Below are positions 19,114-28,575 of a stretch of DNA of 64,000 nt, piece after piece. Below the pieces are notes generated by a model. That model worked only from the letters and a program-made list of their open reading frames with translations, searched no databases and was not told where the DNA came from. The DNA lies in contig JAMDAM010000021.1 in assembly GCA_023484805.1 (NCBI GenBank), positions 1 to 64,000 of the forward strand, given 5' to 3'. Positions within the stretch are counted from its first letter, which is position 1; the number at the start of each line of letters is the position of its first letter. The stretch is from Thermoplasmatota archaeon. GTDB taxonomy: Archaea; Thermoplasmatota; Thermoplasmata; Thermoplasmatales; Thermoplasmataceae. The position numbers were made by a program, and so were the translations under genes.

Positions 19114-19187
19114 GCCGCCGTAGCTCAGCCTAGTAGAGCGTGTGCTTGGTAAGCACAAGGTCGCGGGTCCGAATCCCGTCGGCGGCT
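19114..19187 (+). tRNA. tRNA-Thr (GGT)
   Basis: GCCGCCGTAGCTCAGCCTAGTAGAGCGTGTGCTTGGTAAGCACAAGGTCGCGGGTCCGAATCCCGTCGGCGGCT: acceptor GCCGCCG/CGGCGGC, anticodon loop TTGGTAA. Confidence 0.94.
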
Positions 19188-19278
19188 TCCGCGTTTACTT
19201 AGTCAATATTGGTTTGACCGGTTTATCGCTTCACGTCTTCCTGCAAATGTTTATAAACACGGGCTGAGGTTAGGCACT

Positions 19279-20085
19279 ATGACATTTTCAGTCGTAGCTT
19301 ATGATAAGGAGAAAAGAGAGTGGGGTGTGGGTGTCGCAAGCAGGTATCTTTCAGTCGGGTCTGTTGTCCCCTGGGCAAAGGCAGGTGTAGGTGCAATAGC
19401 CACGCAGTCATATGCGAATTATTCCTACGGTCCGAAGGGGCTGGAACTTCTTCAGAAACACACCGCAAGGGAGGTTGTGGACATCCTTACAGGGGAGGAC
19501 GCGCTCAGGGAGAAGCGGCAGCTGGGAGTCGTTGATTCAAAGGGAAATTCCTTAGCATTCACAGGCAGCGAATGCCATGAATTTGCGGGACATTTCCATG
19601 GAAACGGGTTTTCCGTGCAGGGGAATATACTCGCAGGGAAGGATGTCATTGATGCCATGGTTTCAGAAATGAACAGGCCGGGCATGATAGAGGACAGGAT
19701 AATCAGGGCACTGTTTGCAGCAGATAAGAAGGGCGGTGACAGCAGGGGGCGGCAGAGTTCAGCACTTCTTGTTGTTTCCGAGAGCAGGTCATTCGAAGAG
19801 GGGTCGGATGTTGTATATGATATCAGGGTTGAGGATCACAAAGACCCCCTTGTAGAGTTAAACAGGATCATCGGGCTGTGGAAGGCAACCAACCTTGACC
19901 GAAGCACTGTTGATACCGGCGAGAATGCAGATTCAATCAACAGGAGGCTTGCCGCACTGGGATTTGCAAAGCTTGAGGACTGGGCCTACGCAAATTCCCT
20001 TGAAAATTCAGTGGACTCAGGCAAGATGGGCCAGATCGCCTTCAGGATACTGATGGGAGAGACAAATCCCGGGTCAGGGTTGTAA
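19279..20085 (+). CDS. DUF1028-family (Ntn-hydrolase-like) protein
   Basis: MTFSVVAYDKEKREWGVGVASRYLSVGSVVPWAKAGVGAIATQSYAN: DUF1028 signature. Confidence 0.87.
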   Translation: MTFSVVAYDKEKREWGVGVASRYLSVGSVVPWAKAGVGAIATQSYANYSYGPKGLELLQKHTAREVVDILTGEDALREKRQLGVVDSKGNSLAFTGSECHEFAGHFHGNGFSVQGNILAGKDVIDAMVSEMNRPGMIEDRIIRALFAADKKGGDSRGRQSSALLVVSESRSFEEGSDVVYDIRVEDHKDPLVELNRIIGLWKATNLDRSTVDTGENADSINRRLAALGFAKLEDWAYANSLENSVDSGKMGQIAFRILMGETNPGSGL

Positions 20086-20161
20086 CGGGCGCTGTTGCCG
20101 GCAGCATAAGGTCTAAAGAACATAATTAATATAGTGATTCCATAATCTTGGGAACGAAATT

Positions 20162-21202
20162 ATGAGCTATGATTACGATGCCATCATTATAGGAGCCGGA
20201 ACATCCGGACTCGCTGCCGGATCTGCCCTTCAGAAGGCGGGAAAGAGTTACGTCATACTGGACAAAAAGAAGGAAATCGGGCTCCCTGTCAGATCAACTG
20301 GAGCCGTGTCCCTTGAATGGGTAAACCGTATAGGGATGCCCACTGACAGGAGCATCATAGCATCAGAAATACACGCGATGAGCTTCCGGACAGATACCGG
20401 GAGGAGCATCTCCATGAGTTTCAACAGGGCCGTGGGACTGGTCTACAATTTTACGGAGTATGAGAGATACCTTGCCGAGAAATTCGCCGGCAGGCTGAAT
20501 ATAAAGATGGAGACAAGGGTAAATTCGGTAAAGGACGAAACGGTTTTCACGGACAATGAAAAGATCACGGCGAAATACATCATCATGGCTGCCGGCCCCC
20601 AGTCCAACATGGGCATAAAGCTCCCAAGGGACAGGGTGCTTGTCGCCTACGAGGAAATTAGAAGGCTGCCAAAGAGGGATGATTATGAAATGATCCTCTG
20701 GTTCAGCGATAGTGCGCCTGGAGGATATTTCTGGGATTTTGCAGACGGCCCTGACCGGAGAAAGATAGGCGTCTGCTACTACCCGTTCAACGGAAGAGTG
20801 CCAAAGGATGTCCTTGCGGAATTCACCGAACGATTTCCAGAACTAAAGGGGGATATGCTGGAGACCATGGCTCACCAGATACCCCTGACAGAGCCGGCAG
20901 AGAAAGTTATTGATGGAAATGTAATGTACGTGGGCGATATGGTCAACGCGGTGCTGAACACCACGGCCGGTGGACTGCAGGGCGCCTTCTGGTCGGGAAC
21001 AACCGCAGGCATTGCCGCCGCTGCAAACAATCCGCTGCTTTACCAGCAGAAATGGGATGGCGAGATAAGGCCGTGGCTCATGAAGCATCACCTGCTGCAC
21101 CAGAAACTGCATAAGAATGGGGCTAAATCCATAGGCAGGTACATGACTCTGGCAAAGCTCATGCCAACTTCATTCAAGAAAAGGGTCTTCGGCGGCCTCT
21201 GA
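20162..21202 (+). CDS. geranylgeranyl reductase-family FAD-dependent oxidoreductase
   Basis: DAIIIGAGTSGLAAGSALQKAGKSYVILDKKKEIGLPVRSTGAVS; C-terminal YVGDMVNAVLNTTAGGLQGAFWSG. Confidence 0.83.
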   Translation: MSYDYDAIIIGAGTSGLAAGSALQKAGKSYVILDKKKEIGLPVRSTGAVSLEWVNRIGMPTDRSIIASEIHAMSFRTDTGRSISMSFNRAVGLVYNFTEYERYLAEKFAGRLNIKMETRVNSVKDETVFTDNEKITAKYIIMAAGPQSNMGIKLPRDRVLVAYEEIRRLPKRDDYEMILWFSDSAPGGYFWDFADGPDRRKIGVCYYPFNGRVPKDVLAEFTERFPELKGDMLETMAHQIPLTEPAEKVIDGNVMYVGDMVNAVLNTTAGGLQGAFWSGTTAGIAAAANNPLLYQQKWDGEIRPWLMKHHLLHQKLHKNGAKSIGRYMTLAKLMPTSFKKRVFGGL

Positions 21203-21215
21203 CCGCTGTTTCTGA

Positions 21216-22160
21216 TCACTGGTCCCGATAAATTGGAACAGCAATGGCCGCCAGATCGGATCCGTTGTCCAGGGCTTTAAGGATCTTTACCGGCCTGTAC
21301 ATTGACCTCATCTCCTCCTTCACCGCAGCGCGAAGCGGACGGAACAGATCATTGCCTGCCCGCGCGATCCCACCACCGATTATTATGGCTTCCGGGTCGA
21401 GTATATTTATGACATTCACTATTCCCACTGCAAGGTAGTAGACTGTTTCCTCAATTATCAGCTGCGCAAACATGTCTCCATGCCGCTTTGCATCGAAAAC
21501 CGCATGTGCGTCTATCTCCTGCGGCTTCATTGCCGAGAACAGCTGCGAGTCCCTCACCGCGCTTATGTTCTCTGACACACGCCGTGCAATGCCTTTTCCG
21601 CCTGCTATTGCCTCGAGGCATCCACGCCTTCCGCATCCGCAGGTAGGGCCGTTTGACATTATGACCATATGCCCGATTTCACCTGCAAGCCCATGTGAAC
21701 CGCGATAAAGTTTGCCGTTGATGAATGCCCCTCCGCCAATCCCTGTGCTCAGGGTCATGTATACAAAATTGTCCATGTCCTTACCGGCTCCAAAAATCCG
21801 TTCCGCTATTGTTGCCCCGGTTGCATCGTTCTCCAGGTAAACAGGCACGTTGAAGCGTGAACCTATTTCGCCGGTTATGTTGAAGTTGTTCAGCCCCAGG
21901 ATGTTTGGCGATGACAGCACAACTCCCTTGTCCCTGTCCACCAGCCCGGCAAAGAGTATTCCTATGCTGTCTATACGGTCCTTCCCAGCGGCCTTCATCA
22001 CCTCATGCCCCATTTCAACAAGCTGCTCAACAAGCCTCTTCTTTCCCAGATGCTTGATGGTTGGCCGCCTCACGTTTGCCAGTATGTTGCCCGATTCGTC
22101 ACCAAGCACAGCAGAAATTTTTGAACCGCCCACGTCAAAACCCAGTATGGACTGCGACAC
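21216..22160 (-). CDS. ROK-family sugar kinase (glucokinase-like)
   Basis: LGFDVGGSKISAVL, ENDATGATIAERIFGAG, STGIGGGAF, CGCGRRGCLEAIAGG zinc motif. Confidence 0.9.
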   Translation of the reverse strand: MSQSILGFDVGGSKISAVLGDESGNILANVRRPTIKHLGKKRLVEQLVEMGHEVMKAAGKDRIDSIGILFAGLVDRDKGVVLSSPNILGLNNFNITGEIGSRFNVPVYLENDATGATIAERIFGAGKDMDNFVYMTLSTGIGGGAFINGKLYRGSHGLAGEIGHMVIMSNGPTCGCGRRGCLEAIAGGKGIARRVSENISAVRDSQLFSAMKPQEIDAHAVFDAKRHGDMFAQLIIEETVYYLAVGIVNVINILDPEAIIIGGGIARAGNDLFRPLRAAVKEEMRSMYRPVKILKALDNGSDLAAIAVPIYRDQ

Positions 22161-22201
22161 GGGCTATAATCCGCTTATTCCTTATAAAGCTGATTTAGGC
22201 A

Positions 22202-23509
22202 CTATTTCTTTGCCCTTTCAACATACACCTTCAGCCCGTCCCTTCTCACGACCACTACCTCCGACCCCTTTGGAATTTCTTCTCCATCGACACTTTCAGC
22301 CCTCCACATCACCCCGTCGACAGAGATGGTTCCCTCCTCCTTTCCCACAGTATCTTTCGTTATCCCGGACGATCCTATGAGGGCCTCGGATCCGGTGAAC
22401 TTCCTCGACTTCATGGACTTTATGAGCTTTCTAAGGTATAGAGCCAGAACAAGAGCCAGGAATATCACAATCAGGGCCGCAATTATGCTGGAATCATTGA
22501 CCGGACTTGGGGAATAGCCGTACTGGTTTGCTGCGAGATAGGGGGAAGCCAGCATGAATACGCCGAGGATTCCCACAAGGACTCCAGCCATGAGAGCTAT
22601 GCCGTGCCCGGTCTTGAATTCCAGAATTATTAATACCGCACCGAGCAGCAGGAATATCAACCCCACCAGCGACGCACCGACTATCTCCGCGCCTATGAGC
22701 CCAAGCGCGATCATGACCACGCCGGCAACCGACAGGAGAACAGTTCCGTGGTACAGGTCAAGGAGTATGGCAATCACCCCTACAAGTATCAGTATCCCGT
22801 CAACGTAGGTATTGCTGAGGAAACTGAGGAAGTTATCGTATACAGACGGGTTGACTATTGTCTGCGGATAGGAGGCAAGGCCGGCATCCTGGAAAAATGC
22901 GGTCATGTTGGCCGCATACCCGTTGACGAGGTTCACAGCAATGGCACTTGTGTAGTTGTACGCGTAATTCTGGGATACCATGATGCCGGCAGCAGTCGCG
23001 TTCCTGTGGTGTGCGTAGGCCATTGACTGCATAAGGGAGAACATGGCTGCCTCTGTGTGATTCTGCTCCAGGGCTGTTCCGCCAACCACTATTGGAGTTG
23101 ATGGCCCTATGAAAGACCCCGGCCCCATGTATATGCCGGTGGATGCCATTGCAACGTATGATCCTGCGGATGCTCCCATCCCGTCCGGAACAATATAGGT
23201 ATAGACCGGGATGCCCCTTGCCTCGGTTGCGTTGATTGCATCAACCATCTGTATCATGTTATCAAGTATTCCGCCCGGGGTGTTCATGCTGATAACAACG
23301 GCAGCCGTGTTTGCTGTGTTCGACGGAGAAAGTGCCTGCGATATCATGCTGGCGGAACCGGGATCGATCTCCTCGTCCAGATTTATTATCATCACATTCT
23401 TTGAAGAAGGCTGCTGGGCAGCTGAGTGTGCGGGAACAACAAGGATGATGAACACCGATAGGATAACGAGAGACAGGACTATGCGGGAAATCTTCATGCT
23501 ACCACACAA
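22202..23509 (-). CDS. NfeD/ClpP-class membrane serine protease
   Basis: Signal peptide, NTPGGILDNMIQMVDAI, GASAGSYVAMAS, then TM segments and C-terminal NfeD OB-like domain. Confidence 0.88.
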   Translation of the reverse strand: MCGSMKISRIVLSLVILSVFIILVVPAHSAAQQPSSKNVMIINLDEEIDPGSASMISQALSPSNTANTAAVVISMNTPGGILDNMIQMVDAINATEARGIPVYTYIVPDGMGASAGSYVAMASTGIYMGPGSFIGPSTPIVVGGTALEQNHTEAAMFSLMQSMAYAHHRNATAAGIMVSQNYAYNYTSAIAVNLVNGYAANMTAFFQDAGLASYPQTIVNPSVYDNFLSFLSNTYVDGILILVGVIAILLDLYHGTVLLSVAGVVMIALGLIGAEIVGASLVGLIFLLLGAVLIILEFKTGHGIALMAGVLVGILGVFMLASPYLAANQYGYSPSPVNDSSIIAALIVIFLALVLALYLRKLIKSMKSRKFTGSEALIGSSGITKDTVGKEEGTISVDGVMWRAESVDGEEIPKGSEVVVVRRDGLKVYVERAKK

Positions 23510-23607
23510 TCTGAACGGGATTATAAGGATTTAACCTTCATGTGATACCCTCTTCCTGTACCGGTAACTTTGGCTATTTTTATATGTGGATATGACCTAA
23601 CCGTTTC

Positions 23608-24897
23608 ATGGAAAGGACGTATCTCGCCAATGTTCAGGGCGCTGCCGTGAACTCAGAAATAAATGTCTGCGGATGGATACAGGAACTGAGGGCACTGAAA
23701 AACATCGTGTTCATAGTCTTGAGGGATAACACCGGGACAGTGCAGGTTACCCTGAAGCCTGACAATATCTCAAACATCAATGAAGTCAGGGAGCTGGAGA
23801 GGGAGTCCGTCATATGCGTGACCGGAGTTATACCGGAGAGGACCAAGAGCACAAGCAACAGGGAGATTGTGGCCAGCAGGCTGGTCATACTCAACAGGGC
23901 TGAAAAACCGCTTCCCCTTGGGATTACCGACCCGGTATCTGCCGACTTTGAGACGCGCCTCAACAACAGGTTTCTCGATCTCAGGAAGAGGGAAAATGCC
24001 CTTGTATTCAGGATTGAGAGCAGCATGCTCTGGGGAATGAGGAGATTCTTCCATTCCAATAACTTTGTTGAGATACACACACCGAAGATAGTTGCGGCAG
24101 CCACGGAGGGTGGAGCTGATCTTTTCGGAGTCAGGTATTTTGAGAAGGAGGCGTATCTGAACCAGTCCCCGCAGCTTTACAAGGAAATTATGATGTCTGC
24201 AGGCCTGGACAGGGTTTTCGAGGTTGGGCCGGCATTCAGGGCTGAACAGCACAACACGGTACGGCACCTCAACGAATTCACCTCGGTGGATATTGAAATG
24301 AGCTTCGCGGATCACCATGATGCCATGCACATGCTTGAAAACTCCATAAGGGCGGGCATTGAAAGAACGCTTGATGAGCTCGGCCCGGAAATCGCTTCAT
24401 CCGGAATAAAGATGGAAATCCCGGAGGTCCCCTTTCCCAGGATAAGCTACAGGGAATGCATTGCGTTCCTGAAGACAAGGGGGGTTGACGTCACCTTCGG
24501 GGAGGATTTCTCCCCTGAACAGCTCAGGGAGATCGGATCCCAATACAGTGGTTTTTACTTCATTACCGGCTGGCCCTCATCACTGAGGGCGTTCTACACA
24601 ATGCCGTCTGCTGAGGACCCTGAAATATCAAATTCCTTTGACCTCCAGTACAATGAAAAAGAGATTACTTCAGGAGCCCAGAGGGTTCATGATCCAGAAC
24701 TCCTGACTAAAAGATTTTTAAGCAAGGGCTTGAACCCGGATGATTTCGACTTCTACATTAGGGCTTTCCGTTATGGAATGCCGCCACATGCCGGATTCGG
24801 CCTTGGCCTTGAAAGGCTCGTTATGATATTATGCAACCTTCAGAATATCAGGGAGGCAACCCTATTTCCTAGGGATCGCACGAGAATTGTTCCCTGA
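23608..24897 (+). CDS. aspS: aspartyl-tRNA synthetase, archaeal type
   Basis: OB-fold N-terminus, FLDLRKRENALVFRI, FEVGPAFRAEQHNTVRHLNEFTSVDIEM, GFGLGLERLVMI. Confidence 0.96.
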   Translation: MERTYLANVQGAAVNSEINVCGWIQELRALKNIVFIVLRDNTGTVQVTLKPDNISNINEVRELERESVICVTGVIPERTKSTSNREIVASRLVILNRAEKPLPLGITDPVSADFETRLNNRFLDLRKRENALVFRIESSMLWGMRRFFHSNNFVEIHTPKIVAAATEGGADLFGVRYFEKEAYLNQSPQLYKEIMMSAGLDRVFEVGPAFRAEQHNTVRHLNEFTSVDIEMSFADHHDAMHMLENSIRAGIERTLDELGPEIASSGIKMEIPEVPFPRISYRECIAFLKTRGVDVTFGEDFSPEQLREIGSQYSGFYFITGWPSSLRAFYTMPSAEDPEISNSFDLQYNEKEITSGAQRVHDPELLTKRFLSKGLNPDDFDFYIRAFRYGMPPHAGFGLGLERLVMILCNLQNIREATLFPRDRTRIVP

Positions 24898-25002
24898 ACT
24901 TCTCTTTCTCCTATTCTCATCGTCTCCAAAAATGGTCTTCTCAAGTTCGTCGTAGCTGCCTACTTCTTCCAGGTCATCTTTGCCAAATCTTCTCTTGCCC
25001 AT
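24862..25002 (-). CDS. possible small basic protein (46 aa)
   Basis: Manual minus translation MGKRRFGKDDLEEVGSYDELEKTIFGDDENRRKRSSGNNSRAIPRK*, overlapping the 3' end of aspS; below the ORF-track cutoff; A/T-rich promoter-like sequence upstream. Confidence 0.4.
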   Translation of the reverse strand: MGKRRFGKDDLEEVGSYDELEKTIFGDDENRRKRSSGNNSRAIPRK

Positions 25003-25091
25003 TATGACCGGTAATACTATTTACAATCACATTATTTAACTTTTCTGTCCTGCATTTCCATACAGATTGACGGACATAACTGCAGGCATAA

Positions 25092-25790
25092 TCAGAATAT
25101 TTTTCTCTGGGACAATTGCTCCATTGTTTCCCGGGAAAGGCTTCCTTTGTACTTCTCCAGTATCTCTGCAAGTATCTTTGAAGCCTTGAAGCTTCCCTTG
25201 AGGATCAGGTTATCCATGGAGGCAGTGAAAAGCACCGTAACATCTTCGACTGATATGCCGTCGGTTTCCTCCACATCCTTCAGGAACTCTGCGGCATAAT
25301 TTGCCTCCGTGAATGTCATGGCGTTTGTGAACCCCCTGATGGCATCGGTGGTGGCAATTATACCCTTGACGTACAGCAACTTGAGTATCTCGTTGCACAA
25401 AGCCTCGGAATTTATGGAACCATCCGGATCCCTAACCGGCTTGATGCTGGTGTATTTCGAAAGATATCCCACGGGGTCTGCCTCGACTGAAATGGGCACA
25501 ATCAGCTTAGCAAGGGCAACCGCGGCTCCACATTCCTGCATCGTCCATTCGGAAGTGAAAAAATTCCTTGTCAGGAACGGGATGAAAACTGCAGTGGAGT
25601 TTATGTTCTCAAGAATCTTCTCCCTGATAAGGGGTGAAACCTCGCGCTCGTTGTGGGCTATATATACGCTTATTCCGTATTCACCCAGCCGGTTCCTTAT
25701 CTTGGTAGCCATTGACCTGTCAAGGTATGAATTTGAGATGAATACCCTGACCCTTTCCTGTGACTTGTAACTGGGGCTTTTATCGACCAC
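25092..25790 (-). CDS. TIR-domain protein (putative NADase/effector) with C-terminal helical region
   Basis: RVRVFISNSYLDRSMATKIRNRLGEYGISVYIAHNEREVSPLIREKILENINSTAVFIPFLTRNFFTSEWTMQECGAAVALAKLIVPISVE: TIR pattern with SEWTMQE (SxWxxxE) around the presumed catalytic Glu. GTG start. Confidence 0.85.
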   Translation of the reverse strand: MVDKSPSYKSQERVRVFISNSYLDRSMATKIRNRLGEYGISVYIAHNEREVSPLIREKILENINSTAVFIPFLTRNFFTSEWTMQECGAAVALAKLIVPISVEADPVGYLSKYTSIKPVRDPDGSINSEALCNEILKLLYVKGIIATTDAIRGFTNAMTFTEANYAAEFLKDVEETDGISVEDVTVLFTASMDNLILKGSFKASKILAEILEKYKGSLSRETMEQLSQRKIF

Positions 25791-25853
25791 GCCATATAGT
25801 ATATTTGGTGCCTAATAAACCTTTACTGTTGCAGAATTCTTTGAGAAATGAGG

Positions 25854-27173
25854 TTACCTGATCACGATCATGTCAAGTCCCTTCCATTTCACCCTGTACC
25901 CGAGAGCGTTAAGAACCCTGTTCGCCACAAGGCCCCTTGATTCAATATAATCTATGATCCTGCCTGAGTCCGGGTACAGTCTATCAATGTTCTCCTTAAG
26001 CTCCTCTATTGTTCTGGGATCGATCTCGTCCTCGAGCTTCGTGGACCTTGCCTGGGCTGGTGCACGTATTCTGCCCTTCCCTGGGCTTGTAATTATTTCC
26101 CTCAGCCTGTCCCAGTCCATGGAGCCCTTGAAGTCCACCCACCTCTCCGCATGCGGGTGGACGGTTGAGTTCAGGGATACCATTACAAATCCAATCCCGC
26201 TCTTGTCAAGATCGCTGAATATTTCAGCATCATGCTGGGCTGTTGCCTCCACAGAAATGAAAATATACACCTGCTTTCCTGTGATTCCGGTCTCAAAGCA
26301 TGGAAAAAACTGCTTTCCTCCAGCACTAACGGGTTTTCGAGAAATGGATGCCCACTGCGGAACCTGGATATCCTGAGGCCTGAGATTTTCTGGAAGATAA
26401 AATGATGCACTTTCATTCAGCTGTAGGAGTAGAGAATCCATCCTTCCCCACGATTTATTTTCAACCGATACCTGCGCTTCAATGGCCCATGTCGGTCTTG
26501 AAAGGACAAACCTCAGTATCTCTGAAAACGGACTGTAGCCGGTGCTCCTGTTCCTGCGCATCGCTGCAGGCAATTCAATCCTTATCTCCCTGATCGAACC
26601 GCCTTCAGATATTATTTCCACGCCAAGCCCTGCGATCCTGGCCCGAGTTGACAGTTCATGCCATTCGGCAATATTCCTGACTGAAATGGTGTTTGATTTT
26701 GAAATGAGGGTCTCAAGCATTTCCAGATTGAACTCCTTAGCAAGGCTGTCCTCGTCAACCCTGTAAAATGATTCCATGACCTGATCGGTCTCCTTGTCCC
26801 CGTACATCCCCGCCACTATCTCTGCTGGAGACACGCCGAAGTGTGTTGCAGCATCCCTCAGGATAGCTTCCCTCTCCTCGGGGCGATATGCCGGAAACCT
26901 TGATTTCCTGAAGAGATAATCCCTGATTTCCGGTGCGGGAATCACGGATGGGGGCACAAGGGATGACTTCCTCATAATCAAGAGCGCAAGAGCCCGGACT
27001 ATCTTGTGGTTCTCCGACCTTGACTCAAGTTCCCTGATCTCCCTGTCGATCTCACCGGAAGTCTTCCCGATGCTGGATTTAAAAATGGAAATGACGTCAG
27101 TGCAGTACTGGATATTTTCCCTCGTGAGGAAAACCGGGAAAACAAGCCCGTTCTTCCGTCGCCTAAGCAACAT
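25854..27173 (-). CDS. Bax1-like nuclease (DUF790 family)
   Basis: DUF790/Bax1 N-terminus (MLLRRRKNGLVFPVFLTREN) and C-terminal RecB-like nuclease region (IEAQVSVENKSWGRMDS...); adjacent to XPB. Start set to the ATG giving an 11-nt overlap (track ORF extends to 27218). Confidence 0.85.
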   Translation of the reverse strand: MLLRRRKNGLVFPVFLTRENIQYCTDVISIFKSSIGKTSGEIDREIRELESRSENHKIVRALALLIMRKSSLVPPSVIPAPEIRDYLFRKSRFPAYRPEEREAILRDAATHFGVSPAEIVAGMYGDKETDQVMESFYRVDEDSLAKEFNLEMLETLISKSNTISVRNIAEWHELSTRARIAGLGVEIISEGGSIREIRIELPAAMRRNRSTGYSPFSEILRFVLSRPTWAIEAQVSVENKSWGRMDSLLLQLNESASFYLPENLRPQDIQVPQWASISRKPVSAGGKQFFPCFETGITGKQVYIFISVEATAQHDAEIFSDLDKSGIGFVMVSLNSTVHPHAERWVDFKGSMDWDRLREIITSPGKGRIRAPAQARSTKLEDEIDPRTIEELKENIDRLYPDSGRIIDYIESRGLVANRVLNALGYRVKWKGLDMIVIR

Positions 27174-28500
27174 CAGTTCTGTCGGGAACACCCTTTCGCC
27201 TCCTCTTTGAAGTGCCAAATTCCGAGGTCCCCCTGGCCACTACCTCATACAGTGTGCTTTTCTTCGAATCTCCGGGACGCAGGATTCTACCAAGCCTCTG
27301 CCTGAACTGCCTGGTGCTCCCGGATCCACTGAGTACCACTGCCACTGAAGCATCCGGGACATCAACTCCCTCGTCAAGGATCCTCGAGGCGGCGATTGCG
27401 TTGATCTCGCCGTTGCGGAACATCTCCAGGTACCGCTTCCTCTCCTTCGCAGAGGTAAGATAGGTGAGGGCAGGTATCAGGAATTCCCTTGACATCATAT
27501 AGGCGGTGTTTGTATCTTCGGAGAAGATAAGCATCTTCTCTCCGGGATGCTTTCCCATGACGTATCTCACGACATCTATCTTTACCCGGGAGTTGAATGC
27601 TATCTCCCTTGCCCTTCTCCAGGCATTCAGTGCCTCCCTCCCTTCATGAGACCAGGAACGCATTATGAATTTCTCAAAATCCCATGGGCCGGCGAGCTTT
27701 ACACTGTGGCTCCTCAGGTATGATACAAAAATTTCCCTGTTTTTCTCATATTCCTCGATTTCCTCCGGAGTGAGGGTGACTGGTATCCTTACTATCCTGT
27801 AATCAGCTATGTATTCGCTCAGCTCCTCATACCCCAGTTCAAATATCTTTCCACCCATAACGTCTTCCAGCGTTTCATGGAGCTTGTCTGTTCTCTCATA
27901 CGTTGCAGTCAGCCCCATCCTGAATGGAGATGCAAACTTGACCGCAATCTGCCTGAACTGTTCCGATGCCAGATGATGGACCTCATCGATCAGCAGAAAC
28001 CTGAACCTGTTGCCCAGTGTGTCTGCCATCAGGTAAGCTGAATCGTAGGTGCAGACAGTGATGTCCCTTATCTCCTTGATCCCACCCCCTATCTGCCCGA
28101 TTTCAGTTTCAAATACCTCGGACAGCTTTGTTCTCCATTGAGAGATCAACTCTATTGTTGGCGCGATTATTATTGTGGTTGTGGAAAGCCTGGAGATTGC
28201 CTCCATGCCTATGTGTGTCTTCCCTGCTGCAGTCGGGAGTACGATGATCCCCCTGCACCCGTTCTTCTCCCACTGGTCTATTGACTCAAGCTGGTATGGC
28301 CTCAAGGTATCCTTCATTTTGAGGTTAAGGTGAGGATCGCCAGGAAACACATTGTCGACGGCTTCCGGATACTTTCTTTTCAGATCGGGATACATGTATC
28401 CTGGCACTGAGGGGGGAACGCCGCCGTAGCCGACCTTTGCGTCTTCCGGTTGATCGTTCCCTGAGACAATGACTTTCCCGCTGGAGAATTTCAGGATCAT
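27163..28500 (-). CDS. xpb: XPB-type DNA helicase
   Basis: LRPYQLESIDQWEKNGCRGIIVLPTAAGKTHIGMEAI, LLIDEVHHLASEQF, FRMGLTATYERTDKLHE, SRILDEGVDVPDASVAVVLSGSGSTRQFRQRLGRILRPG. Confidence 0.94.
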   Translation of the reverse strand: MILKFSSGKVIVSGNDQPEDAKVGYGGVPPSVPGYMYPDLKRKYPEAVDNVFPGDPHLNLKMKDTLRPYQLESIDQWEKNGCRGIIVLPTAAGKTHIGMEAISRLSTTTIIIAPTIELISQWRTKLSEVFETEIGQIGGGIKEIRDITVCTYDSAYLMADTLGNRFRFLLIDEVHHLASEQFRQIAVKFASPFRMGLTATYERTDKLHETLEDVMGGKIFELGYEELSEYIADYRIVRIPVTLTPEEIEEYEKNREIFVSYLRSHSVKLAGPWDFEKFIMRSWSHEGREALNAWRRAREIAFNSRVKIDVVRYVMGKHPGEKMLIFSEDTNTAYMMSREFLIPALTYLTSAKERKRYLEMFRNGEINAIAASRILDEGVDVPDASVAVVLSGSGSTRQFRQRLGRILRPGDSKKSTLYEVVARGTSEFGTSKRRRKGVPDRTDVA

Positions 28501-28575
28501 GTTGAGCCTTCAGTCATATTGAAACTCAATTAATAAAATTATACTGGGTTGCTGGAAATGCCATTATAACAATTC

